Source of the DNA: Azospirillum sp. 412522
GTDB lineage: Bacteria; Pseudomonadota; Alphaproteobacteria; Azospirillales; Azospirillaceae
Assembly: GCF_019805165.1 (NCBI RefSeq)
Contig: NZ_RWIJ01000024.1
Span: 38,477 to 102,476 of the forward strand
DNA length: 64,000 nt
Reading direction: 5' to 3'
In this document: one piece after another, positions 10,372-18,927 of the stretch
How the letters are laid out: each line of letters starts with the position of its first letter
Numbering within the stretch: position 1 is the first letter of the stretch
Made by a program: the position numbers and the translations under genes
The notes under the pieces: model-generated
Databases searched by the model: none
The model's input: only the letters and a program-made list of their open reading frames with translations
Told to the model about the DNA's origin: nothing

Positions 10372-10967
10372 CGGAAGCACCGCTCCACCAGCTGGCGGAA
10401 GGCGTCGGCGCGGTGGCTCATCTCGTGCTTCTTCGCCGGATCCATCTCGCCGAAGGTCAGGTCATGGCCGTCGGGCAGGAACATCGGGTCATAGCCGAAG
10501 CCCTGGGGACCGCGCGGCGGCCATACCAGCGTGCCATAGCAGCGGCCCTCCACCGTCTCGACATGGCCGTCCGGCCAGGCGAGCGACAGGGCGCAGACGA
10601 AATAGGCGCTGCGGTCGGTCTTGCCGACAAGCCCATCCTCGACCTTTTGCATCGCCATGGCAAAATCCTTGGACGGGCCGGCCCAGCGGGCGGAATAGAT
10701 GCCGGGATCGCCGTTCAGCGCCGGCACGACCAGCCCGCTGTCGTCGGCGAGCGCCATATGGCCGGCGGCGGCCGCAGCCTTCGCCTTCAGCTCGGCGTTG
10801 GCGACGAAGCTGGTGCCGGTCTCCTCCGGTTCGGGCAGGCCCAGCTCCCCGGCCGAGGTGAAAGTGGCGACATAGGGGCCGAGCAGGTCGGCGATCTCGC
10901 GCACCTTGCCCTTGTTGTGGCTGGCGATCACGAGGGTGTCGCCGGTGAAGCGGCGGGGAGCGGACAT
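10368..10967 (-). CDS. rdgB: XTP/dITP diphosphatase (RdgB/HAM1)
   Basis: House-cleaning nucleoside triphosphate pyrophosphatase that removes dITP and XTP. The 199 residues contain LVIASHNKGKVREIADLL at the N terminus (substrate loop), TGTSFVANAELKAKAAA, ADDSGLVVPALNGDPGIYSARWAG and, near the end, GFGYDPMFLPDG and FGEMDPAKKHEMSHRADAF. All are hallmark blocks. It sits 27 bases downstream of rph and overlaps hemW by four bases, so the three form one transcript. Confidence 0.97.
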   Translation of the reverse strand: MSAPRRFTGDTLVIASHNKGKVREIADLLGPYVATFTSAGELGLPEPEETGTSFVANAELKAKAAAAAGHMALADDSGLVVPALNGDPGIYSARWAGPSKDFAMAMQKVEDGLVGKTDRSAYFVCALSLAWPDGHVETVEGRCYGTLVWPPRGPQGFGYDPMFLPDGHDLTFGEMDPAKKHEMSHRADAFRQLVERCFR

Positions 10968-10994
10968 GATGATGAAACTCCGGCTGAAACGGCC

Positions 10995-11714
<720 letters not shown>

Positions 11715-11753
11715 GGGCATCATTCCGAAGGTCGTTTGCAGTTCGGCGGCAAG

Positions 11754-13097
11754 CTAACGACTCCGCCCGCCCCCGTCCAGCGCAGTGTCCAGCACGGCGT
11801 CCGCGACCGCGGGCGCCCCCGTCGGCACCGGTGCGCGCGTCGCCCGCTCCAGCCACAGGGTCAGCAGCGGCACGGCAAGGCCGATGGCGAGGGAGACGGC
11901 CGCCATGGTCGACGCATGCTGCAGCCGCCCGTCGGGCGCGTTGGTCAGGATCTCCGCCGACAGGAAGGCGCCGAAGGCGGAGCTGAGATGCTGGACCGCC
12001 GACACCAGCGCCATGAAGCCGGCGCGCTCCTGCGGGTCGGGCACGCGGGAATAGGCGGCGCCGTTGGCGACCATGCGGATGCCGACGAACATCATGAAGA
12101 AGGGGAACAGCCCCAGCACCGGCATCCAGGGCCGGTAGCCGATGAATGCGGTGAAGATCACCAGGCTCAACCCCACCGTCGCCGCGAAGGTGACGGCGCC
12201 GGAGCCGTGGCGGTCGACCAGACGGCCGGCCCAGCGCGCGGCGACGAAGCTCAACGCGCCGCCGGTCATGTAGACCAGGCTCAGATGGTCGCGCGGGAAG
12301 CCGAGATTGCCCTGCACATAGGCGGCGATGTTGGGGACGATCATGAATTGCTGGACCTGCACCAGCGCCACGGTGGCGTAGGCCAGCCAGACCTTGCGGC
12401 GCGACAGCAGCGCCGTCATGCGCATCAGGGCGCCCTGCCGCGGCCCGGCGGTCAGGTGACCGCGCTGCGGCGGCAGGATGGCGATGGCGGCGACCGCCAC
12501 CACCAGACCGGCGAAGGCCACGGCGAAGAAGGGCAGACGCCAGCCGCCATAGAGCGCCAGCTCCAGCCCGACCGGCACGCCGGCGATGGCCGACAGCGAG
12601 AAGGCCGACATCACCGTCCCCATCGCCTGCCCGCGCCGCTGCGGCGCCACCTGGTCGGTCACGGTGGCGATGGCGACCGCCACCGCTGGGCCACCGAACA
12701 GCCCGGCCAGCACGCGCGCCGCCAGCAGCGACGGAAAGTCCCAGGCCAGCCCGCCGAGCGCCGTCGAGACGATCAGCCCGGCCATCGCGACGGCGAGCGC
12801 GCGGCGCCGGTCGAAACGGTCGAGCAGCATCGACCCGATCAGCCCCGCCACCGCGGCGGCGGCGGTGTAGCTGCCGCCGATATAGCCGATGTGCGCCGCC
12901 GGGATGTCCAGTGCCCGCGCGAAGTCGGGACCGAGCGGCATCACCATCATGAAATCGAGGATGTTGATGAACTGCACCGCGGCGATGACCAGCGTGATGC
13001 GGCGTTCGTTCGGGGTCATTGCGCTGGGGGCGGTGGGGGCCTGGGACAAGGCGGCGGCTCCGGCGGCGGGGGGACAGGACGGAAGGTCGCCTGTCAT
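11754..13097 (-). CDS. MFS drug-efflux-like transporter
   Basis: Twelve-segment major facilitator of the drug:H+ antiporter type. Hydrophobic spans begin at ITLVIAAVQFINILDFMMVMPLGPDFA, whose LDFMMVMPLGP is close to motif D1 of such exporters. Then come SYTAAAAVAGLIGSMLLDRFDRRRAL (the loop 2-3 motif A, DRFDRRR) and many Gly/Ala-rich helices. The cytoplasmic loop near the middle is RQGALMRMTALLSRRKVW. I took the ATG of MTGDLPSCPP; starting at MTPNERRITLV (13019) is equally plausible. The substrate cannot be read from the sequence. It is 39 bases upstream of rph on the same strand. Confidence 0.85.
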   Translation of the reverse strand: MTGDLPSCPPAAGAAALSQAPTAPSAMTPNERRITLVIAAVQFINILDFMMVMPLGPDFARALDIPAAHIGYIGGSYTAAAAVAGLIGSMLLDRFDRRRALAVAMAGLIVSTALGGLAWDFPSLLAARVLAGLFGGPAVAVAIATVTDQVAPQRRGQAMGTVMSAFSLSAIAGVPVGLELALYGGWRLPFFAVAFAGLVVAVAAIAILPPQRGHLTAGPRQGALMRMTALLSRRKVWLAYATVALVQVQQFMIVPNIAAYVQGNLGFPRDHLSLVYMTGGALSFVAARWAGRLVDRHGSGAVTFAATVGLSLVIFTAFIGYRPWMPVLGLFPFFMMFVGIRMVANGAAYSRVPDPQERAGFMALVSAVQHLSSAFGAFLSAEILTNAPDGRLQHASTMAAVSLAIGLAVPLLTLWLERATRAPVPTGAPAVADAVLDTALDGGGRSR

Positions 13098-13242
13098 GCC
13101 GCATGGTAGCAGCCGCCGTCCAATCCTCCCAAACGCCGCGGTCATGCAGGGCGAGCGGATCAGATAGGACGTCTTGCCAACTGGATGTGTCGCCAATCGT
13201 CAAAAAAATGCATGATTCGTACAAAAAGCGGGTGATCGAGGC

Positions 13243-13270
13243 TTGGCGAGTTGCGCGTGCGGCGTATACC
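13243..13270 (+). promoter_or_regulatory. possible sigma-70 type promoter of maeB
   Basis: TTGGCG at 13243 and TATACC at 13265 are separated by 16 bases, about 85 bases before the maeB start. Both hexamers are imperfect, so this is only a candidate. The stretch just upstream (13195-13230) is noticeably richer in A than its surroundings. Confidence 0.35.
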
Positions 13271-13353
13271 ATCGCGGCCCCACCGTCGGCAGCGCACGCA
13301 AAAATGCCCAAAGACGACCGACGGGCAGCACTCCGTTGAGGAACACGACATCC

Positions 13354-15618
13354 ATGTCCGACACCAAGCGCGTCACCGACGAAGAGGCCCTGCTGCTGCA
13401 TTCCAGCGGCCGGCCCGGCAAGCTGGAAATCACCCCGACCAAGCCGCTGACCACCCAGCGCGATCTGGCGCTGGCCTATTCGCCCGGCGTCGCCGCGCCC
13501 TGCCTGCGCATCGCCGAGGATCCCTCGCTCGCCTATGAATACACGGCCAAGGGCAACGTCGTCGCCATCATCTCCAACGGGACGGCGGTGCTGGGGCTGG
13601 GCGACCTGGGCGCGCTCGCCGGCAAGCCGGTGATGGAAGGCAAGGCGGTGCTGTTCAAGCGCTTCGCCGACGTCGACGGCATCGACCTGGAGGTCGACAC
13701 CAGGAACGTTGACGAGTTCGTCAATTGCGTGCGCTTCCTCGGTCCCAGCTTCGGCGGCATCAACCTGGAAGACATCAAGGCGCCCGACTGCTTCATCATC
13801 GAGGAGCGGCTGCGCGAGCTGCTGGACATCCCTGTCTTCCACGACGACCAGCACGGCACCGCGATCATCGCCGCCGCCGGCCTGATCAACGCCTGCGACA
13901 TCACCGGCCGCCGGATCGAGGACGTGAAGATGGTGGTGAACGGCGCCGGCGCAGCGGGCATCGCCTGCGCCGAGCTGTTCTGCACGATGGGTGTTTCACG
14001 TGAAAACATCATCCTGTGCGACACCAAGGGCGTGGTCTACCGCGGCCGTACCAACGGCATGAACCAGTGGAAGTCGTCCTTCGCCGTCGATACCGACAAG
14101 CGCACGCTGGAAGAGGCGGTGGCCGGGTCGGACGTGTTCGTCGGGCTGTCGGCCAAGGGGGCGATGACGCCGGAGATGGTCAAGTCGATGGCGGCCAAGC
14201 CGATCATCTTCGCGCTGGCCAACCCCGATCCGGAGATCACGCCGGAAGAGGTGAAGGCGGTGCGCGCCGACGCCATCGTGGCGACCGGGCGGTCGGACTA
14301 TCCGAACCAGGTCAACAACGTCCTGGGCTTCCCCTACCTGTTCCGCGGCGCGCTGGACGTCCGCGCCACCACCATCAACGAGGCGATGAAGATCGCCGCC
14401 GCCAAGGCGCTGGCGGCATTGGCGCGCGAGGATGTGCCGGACGAGGTCGACGCCGCCTATTCCGGGCGCCGGCTGCGCTATGGCCCGGACTACATCATCC
14501 CGGTGCCCTTCGACCCGCGCCTGATCGTCACGGTGCCGGCCGCCGTCGCCCAGGCCGCCATGGAAAGCGGGGTGGCACGCAAGCCGATCCTCGACCTGAC
14601 CAGCTACAAGCACAGCCTGCGCACCCGCCTGGATCCGACGGCCGACAGCCTGGAGCTGATCCTGGAGAAGGTGCGGACCAACCCGCGCCGCGTCGTCTTC
14701 GCCGAGGGCGAGGAGGAGCGGACGATCCGCGCCGCCATGGCTTTCCGCGCCCACGGCTACGGCACGCCGGTGCTGATCGGGCGGGAAGAGGTCATCAAGG
14801 AGCAGCTGGCGGCGATGGGCCAGTCCCATGTCCAGTTCGAGATCCACAACGCCCGCCTGTCGGACGCCAACCGCCGCTACGCCGACCACCTGTACCGCCG
14901 TTTGCAGCGCAAGGGCGCGCTGCTGCGCGACTGCCAGCGGATGGTCAACCAGGACCGCAACGTCTTCGCCGCCTGCATGGTGGCGCAGGGCGACGCCAAT
15001 GCCATGGTGACCGGCCTGACCCGCAGCTTCGGCGTTGCCTACGAGGAAATCCGCCGCGTCATCGACCCGAAGGCCAGCGAGCCGGTGTTCGGCCTGCATC
15101 TGTTCATCACCCGCAGCCGCACCGTCTTCATCGCCGACACCACCGTCCATGTCCGTCCCGACGGCAAGACCCTGGCCGACATCGCCATCGGCGCGGCGGC
15201 CAAGGCCCGGCAGATGGGGCACGAGCCGCGGATCGCGATGCTGTCCTTCTCCAACTTCGGCCAGACGCCGCACCCGAACACCGATCCGCTGCGCGAGGCG
15301 CTGTCGATCCTCGACAGCCGCCGGGTCGATTTCGAGTATGACGGCGAGATGTCGGCCGACGTGGCGCTGGACTACCAGCTGATGAAGCGGGTCTACCCGT
15401 TCTCGCGGCTGTCCGGTCCGGCCAACGTGCTGATCATGCCCGGCCTGCACTCGGCCAACATCTCGGCCAAGCTGCTGAACAAGATGGCCGGCGGCCAGAT
15501 GATCGGCCCGTTGCTGATCGGCTTGGACAAGCCGGCGCAGATCGTCACCATGGGCGCCACGGTCAACGACATCGTCACCGCCGCAGCGCTGGCGGCGCAT
15601 GACTCGATGCCGTGGTGA
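13354..15618 (+). CDS. maeB: NADP-dependent malic enzyme with phosphotransacetylase-like domain
   Basis: Bifunctional-looking MaeB: oxidative decarboxylation of malate to pyruvate, feeding NADPH and gluconeogenic/acetyl-CoA pools. The malic enzyme domain occupies about residues 1-430 (LALAYSPGVAAPCLRIAEDP, FHDDQHGTAIIAAAGLINA, the nucleotide loop VVNGAGAAGIACAELF). A phosphate acetyltransferase-like domain follows (VFAEGEEERTIRAAMAF to the end), which in this family is usually regulatory rather than catalytic. The 754 residues match the family. Residues 213-218 (GVSREN) carry a parS-like sequence. The start MSDTKRVTDEEALLLHSSG is preceded by TTGAGGA. Confidence 0.96.
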   Translation: MSDTKRVTDEEALLLHSSGRPGKLEITPTKPLTTQRDLALAYSPGVAAPCLRIAEDPSLAYEYTAKGNVVAIISNGTAVLGLGDLGALAGKPVMEGKAVLFKRFADVDGIDLEVDTRNVDEFVNCVRFLGPSFGGINLEDIKAPDCFIIEERLRELLDIPVFHDDQHGTAIIAAAGLINACDITGRRIEDVKMVVNGAGAAGIACAELFCTMGVSRENIILCDTKGVVYRGRTNGMNQWKSSFAVDTDKRTLEEAVAGSDVFVGLSAKGAMTPEMVKSMAAKPIIFALANPDPEITPEEVKAVRADAIVATGRSDYPNQVNNVLGFPYLFRGALDVRATTINEAMKIAAAKALAALAREDVPDEVDAAYSGRRLRYGPDYIIPVPFDPRLIVTVPAAVAQAAMESGVARKPILDLTSYKHSLRTRLDPTADSLELILEKVRTNPRRVVFAEGEEERTIRAAMAFRAHGYGTPVLIGREEVIKEQLAAMGQSHVQFEIHNARLSDANRRYADHLYRRLQRKGALLRDCQRMVNQDRNVFAACMVAQGDANAMVTGLTRSFGVAYEEIRRVIDPKASEPVFGLHLFITRSRTVFIADTTVHVRPDGKTLADIAIGAAAKARQMGHEPRIAMLSFSNFGQTPHPNTDPLREALSILDSRRVDFEYDGEMSADVALDYQLMKRVYPFSRLSGPANVLIMPGLHSANISAKLLNKMAGGQMIGPLLIGLDKPAQIVTMGATVNDIVTAAALAAHDSMPW
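13992..14007. promoter_or_regulatory. parS-like site 3 (inside maeB)
   Basis: TGTTTCACGTGAAAAC, 14 of 16 bases of parS, with only the last two positions altered and the central TTTCACGTGAAA intact. It lies in maeB codons 213-218, about 8 kb from site 2. ParB binding is inferred from the match. Confidence 0.7.
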
Positions 15619-15644
15619 GGTGAGAAGGGGCCCTCCTCCGTCTA

Positions 15645-15748
15645 TCCCCTCTCCCCCCTGGGGAGAGGGTGAGGGGGACGCACATGTCGGACCATCTTCG
15701 GCTGCGCCGAACCCCCTCATCCCGACCTTCTCCCCAGGGGGGAGAAGG
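15645..15748. repeat. composite palindromic repeat, copy 1
   Basis: Two inverted GC-rich palindromes: CCCCTCTCCCCCCTGGGG-AGAGGGTGAGGGGGA on the left, and the inverse, CCCCCTCATCCCGACC then TTCTCCCCAGGGGGGAGAAGG, on the right. A spacer of about 30 bases separates them. It fills the gap between the convergent genes maeB and the GNAT gene and could serve both as a transcript end. Related copies lie at 18668 and 28661. Confidence 0.85.
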
Positions 15749-15761
15749 AGATCTCGAAGCC

Positions 15762-16328
15762 TCACACCAGCGCCTTGTAGAAGAACGCCGTATCGCAGAA
15801 CCCGCCCTCCGGCCACAGGGCGAAGTTCGGGATAACGCCCACTTTCACCCAGCCGGAGCGTTCATAAAGCCGTTCGGCATCGGGCGAGGCGGTGTCCAGC
15901 ACCAGCAGGGTCTTGCCGGCGGCGCGGGCGGCCTCCTCGGCCGCCTGCATCAGGGCGGCGCCGACGCCGCGGCGCCGGCCCCGGCGGTGAACCAGCATCT
16001 TCGACAGGTCGGCGCGGTGCGGCTGGTTCGGCGGCTGGGCGACCACCAGCTGGACGGTGCCCAGCACCCCCTCCCGGTCCTCCGCCACCAGCAGGATGCG
16101 CTCGCCCTGCTCCACCCCGGCCGCCACGTCGCTCCAGAAGCTTTCGGCGGTGGCGCGGTCGAGCGGGGCCATGAAGCTGACCGACGCACCGCCCGCCACG
16201 CAGTCCAGCAGCACCTCGGTCAATCCCGGCACGGCGGCATGGGCTTCGGCTCCCGTCAGCGTGCGGACCGTCACGGTTGCTTCACCCTCCCCAGTATATC
16301 GGCGGGAGTCCGGACAGACACTGTCCAT
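15762..16328 (-). CDS. GNAT family N-acetyltransferase
   Basis: A 188-residue GNAT acetyltransferase. The acetyl-CoA pyrophosphate loop is visible as LSKMLVHRRGRRRGVGAALMQAAEEAARAAG (R/Q-x-x-G-x-G/A pattern), preceded by strand VLGTVQLVVAQPPNQPHRADL and followed by LLVLDTASPDAERLYERSGWVKVGVIPNFAL. The substrate is unknown; the closest look-alikes are amine or antibiotic acetyltransferases, but nothing specific can be claimed. It begins 12 bases after the XRE/cupin gene with AAGGAG upstream, so the two are very probably cotranscribed. Confidence 0.9.
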   Translation of the reverse strand: MDSVCPDSRRYTGEGEATVTVRTLTGAEAHAAVPGLTEVLLDCVAGGASVSFMAPLDRATAESFWSDVAAGVEQGERILLVAEDREGVLGTVQLVVAQPPNQPHRADLSKMLVHRRGRRRGVGAALMQAAEEAARAAGKTLLVLDTASPDAERLYERSGWVKVGVIPNFALWPEGGFCDTAFFYKALV

Positions 16329-16340
16329 GGTCAGGCTCCT

Positions 16341-16946
16341 TCAGCGTTTAAAGGCGTTTAAAGCGGGACGCCCATCGGTGGTCAGCGCCACGATGTAGCG
16401 GGCGGTCCGGTCGGTCGGATTGTGGAAGCTCGTCGGCCGGTCGAGCCGCATGGCGAGGCAGTCGCCGGTGGACAGGCGGTGCGTCGCCTCCCCCACCGTC
16501 AGCTCGATGGTGCCGTCCAGCAGATGGATCTGCTGGTCGACCGCGGCGGCGCGGTTGCCGCTGTCGTAGGAGACGCGGGCGCCCGCCGGCAGCTCGACCT
16601 CCACCAGCTCGATCGGCGACGGGAAGCCCGGCGGCGACAGGTTGCGGCGGCGGTAGCCGGTGGCGGGGTCGGTCCAGGCGACCTGGTCGGCACGGCGGGC
16701 GACCGGGTCGGCATCCTCGCGTTCGGCCTCCGCGAACAGGGTCGCCAGCGTCACGCCCAGCCCGGCGGCAAGCCGTTCGAGCACGGACGCCGTCGGGCTG
16801 CTCTGTCCCCGTTCCACCAGCGAGATCATCGAACGGCTGACGCCCGACCGTTCGGCTAAGGCGTCCAGAGTCAGGCCACGGTCCGCCCGCAGGGCGCGCA
16901 GCCGGGTGGCGAGGCGGCTGTCGATATCGTTTCCAGTGTTTTCCAT
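16341..16946 (-). CDS. XRE-family regulator with C-terminal cupin sensor
   Basis: A 201-residue DNA-binding regulator. The N-terminal helix-turn-helix spans about residues 10-65 (RLRALRADRGLTLDALAERSGVSRSMISLVERGQSSPTASVLERLAAGLGVTLATLF, given here as the HTH_3 region). The C-terminal half is a cupin beta-barrel (VDQQIHLLDGTIELTVGEATHRLSTGDCLAM). Such proteins often sense a small metabolite and control a neighbouring enzyme; the likely target is the GNAT gene it precedes. The chosen start is MENTGNDIDSRLA. A TCCA-N6-TGGA palindrome at 16963-16976, just upstream, might be its own operator. Confidence 0.92.
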   Translation of the reverse strand: MENTGNDIDSRLATRLRALRADRGLTLDALAERSGVSRSMISLVERGQSSPTASVLERLAAGLGVTLATLFAEAEREDADPVARRADQVAWTDPATGYRRRNLSPPGFPSPIELVEVELPAGARVSYDSGNRAAAVDQQIHLLDGTIELTVGEATHRLSTGDCLAMRLDRPTSFHNPTDRTARYIVALTTDGRPALNAFKR

Positions 16947-16993
16947 GAAGATAGAATGACCGTCCAGGATATTGGAGTCAATGCCCAGACCCG

Positions 16994-17045
16994 CAGCCCT
17001 GCCACCCAGCCCTGCCGCCCAGCCCTGCCGCCCGGCCCTGCCGAT
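16994..17045. repeat. 13-base tandem repeat, four copies
   Basis: The unit CAGCCCTGCCGCC recurs at 16994, 17007, 17020 and 17033 with one to three changes in the first and last copies. It lies in the divergent gap between the XRE regulator and phoR. The number of units may vary between strains. Confidence 0.85.
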
Positions 17046-17155
17046 GAATCTTTTATGACCGCCGCGCAGGGGTCGCGGCGATGGTGTAGAAGGGCAGACC
17101 ACCACTTCCGCCGTTTCCGCCGCCTCTCCCGTCCTCAAAGTCCGGTGCCGTTCCC

Positions 17156-18799
17156 ATGCGCCCGAAGGCGTCGCCGCCCACCCCGCTGTTGACCGCCCTC
17201 CTGCTGATGCTGGCGCCGCTTGCCGGCGTGCTGTCCTGGACGGTCTATACCGGGGCGTTGCATGGCGGGCTGGCCCTGGCGGCAGCCGTCGCGGCGCTGG
17301 CGGGCGTGGTGCTGGTCCTGCGGACCTACCGCCGCGATGCCGACGCGATGACCGATTACGCCGCCCGGCTGGCCGAGACCGACGAGCCGCTGGCTCCAAG
17401 CGGCACGCCGCCGGCCCTGAAGGCGCTGGCCGCCACCATCGGCCGGCTGCACCGGGTCGGGCTGCGGCGGGCCGAAAGCGTACGGATGCAGCTGGACGCC
17501 GACGAGGCGGTGATCGACGCCCTGCCCGCCCCGCTGCTGCTGATGGATGCCGACCGGCAGGTGGTGCGCGCCAACCAGACCGCGCGCGAGCTGTTCGGCG
17601 ACAAGATGGTGGACCGCGACCTCGCCTCGTCCCTGCGCACGCCGGCGGTGCTGGAGACGGTGGATTCGGTGCTGCGCGGCGGCGCGTCCCGCGTCATCGA
17701 GTTCACGCTGCCGGTCCCGGTGGAGCGCAGCTTCGAAGCACAGGTGAAGCCCTTCCAGCGGCTGGTGCAGGAACCCGATCCCTCGCTGCTGGACGGCGAG
17801 GGCGAGGAGGAGCCGGCGCCGCGCCCGCCCACCGTCGCCCGCATGGCGATCCTGACCCTGCACGACGTCACCGCCGCCCGCCGGTCGGAGCAGATGCGCG
17901 CCGACTTCATCGCCAACGCCAGCCACGAGCTGCGCACGCCGCTGTCCTCCCTGCTCGGCTTCATCGAGACGCTGCGCGGCCCCGCCCGCGACGATCCGGA
18001 GGCGCAGGACCGCTTCCTGGCAATCATGCACGACCAGGCCAGCCGGATGACCCGTCTGGTCAACGACCTGCTGTCGCTGTCCCGCATCGAGCTGGACGAG
18101 CACATGCCGCCCGGCGGCCGGGTCGATGTGGTGGAGGAGCTGGAGAACGTCATCGCCGCGTTGCAGCTGAAGGCGGCGGAACGCCGCATCCGCCTGCGCC
18201 TGGAGGCGCCGGAGGATCTGCCGCCCGTCGTCGGCGACGAGGACCAGCTGACCCAGGTCTTCCAGAACCTCGTCAGCAACGCGATCAAATACACGCGCGA
18301 GGACACCGACGTGACCGTCACCGTGGCGCTGGCCGACGGGGCGGCGGTCGGCTTCACCGGCCTGCCGGCGGCGGGCGCCTCCGCGAAGGACAAGCATGGC
18401 GGGCGCGGCGGGCGCGGCGGCACCGGCATGGTGTCGGTCTCGGTGCGCGACCGTGGCGACGGCATCGCCCGCACCCACCTGCCCCGCCTGACCGAGCGCT
18501 TCTACCGCGTCGATGCCGCGCGCTCCCGCGCCATGGGCGGCACCGGGCTGGGGCTGGCCATCGTCAAGCACATCCTGAACCGCCACCGCGGCCGCCTGAC
18601 CATCGAGAGCGAGGTCGGGGTGGGCAGCGCCTTCACCGTCTATCTGCCGGCGGTTGGGGAGGCCCAATCTCCCTCTCCCCCTCGGGGAGAGGGGCGGGGC
18701 GAGGGGGAGACATTGCGTATCGTTCCCAAGGTTCCCGCTGCGCTCCCCCCTCACCCTGACACTCTCCCCGGGGGGGAGAGGGGATTCGGCAGGGGATGA
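17156..18799 (+). CDS. phoR: phosphate regulon sensor histidine kinase PhoR
   Basis: Membrane histidine kinase that phosphorylates PhoB when phosphate is scarce. Two N-terminal membrane helices (about residues 10-32 and 38-56) are followed by a PAS-like domain (about 112-240). The dimerisation box is ANASHELRTPLSSLLGF with His 257, and the ATP-binding domain has NLVSNAIKYT, RDRGDGIA and GGTGLGLAIVKHI. A normal kinase would end near residue 500 (FTVYLPAVG). The last ~47 residues come from a GC-rich palindromic repeat read in frame (SPSPPRGEGRGEG...PGGERG) and are probably non-functional. It is followed by pstS, which has its own Pho box. Confidence 0.93.
   Translation: MRPKASPPTPLLTALLLMLAPLAGVLSWTVYTGALHGGLALAAAVAALAGVVLVLRTYRRDADAMTDYAARLAETDEPLAPSGTPPALKALAATIGRLHRVGLRRAESVRMQLDADEAVIDALPAPLLLMDADRQVVRANQTARELFGDKMVDRDLASSLRTPAVLETVDSVLRGGASRVIEFTLPVPVERSFEAQVKPFQRLVQEPDPSLLDGEGEEEPAPRPPTVARMAILTLHDVTAARRSEQMRADFIANASHELRTPLSSLLGFIETLRGPARDDPEAQDRFLAIMHDQASRMTRLVNDLLSLSRIELDEHMPPGGRVDVVEELENVIAALQLKAAERRIRLRLEAPEDLPPVVGDEDQLTQVFQNLVSNAIKYTREDTDVTVTVALADGAAVGFTGLPAAGASAKDKHGGRGGRGGTGMVSVSVRDRGDGIARTHLPRLTERFYRVDAARSRAMGGTGLGLAIVKHILNRHRGRLTIESEVGVGSAFTVYLPAVGEAQSPSPPRGEGRGEGETLRIVPKVPAALPPHPDTLPGGERGFGRG
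18668..18783. repeat. composite palindromic repeat, copy 2 (inside phoR 3' end)
   Basis: Same architecture as the copy at 15645: CCCTCTCCCC-CTC-GGGGAGAGGGG and GCGAGGGGGAGA on the left. An inverted unit, CCCCCCTCACCCTGACACTCTCCCC followed by GGGGGGGAGAGGGG, is on the right, across a spacer of about 35 bases. It overlaps the last 44 codons of phoR and ends 40 bases before the Pho box. Confidence 0.85.
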
Positions 18800-18822
18800 G
18801 ACTAGCGGTTCGATCTGTGACG

Positions 18823-18851
18823 CTGTCATGAAAGCGTCATAAAAACGTAAT
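18823..18851 (+). promoter_or_regulatory. Pho box (PhoB-binding direct repeats) before pstS
   Basis: Three 11-base-spaced units read CTGTCATGAAA, then GCGTCATAAAA, then ACGTAAT. The first is an exact CTGTCAT half-site of the PhoB consensus and the others keep the GTCAT/GTAAT core in phase. It lies about 75 bases before the pstS start. Phosphate-starvation control of pstSCAB and phoB through this box is inferred. Confidence 0.88.
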
Positions 18852-18927
18852 CAATTGGTCGCCCTCCGGGTCTATGGTCCGCGCCATTCCGCCGGACCAG
18901 TCTCCGTTTCCTCAAGGAGGGGCACCC

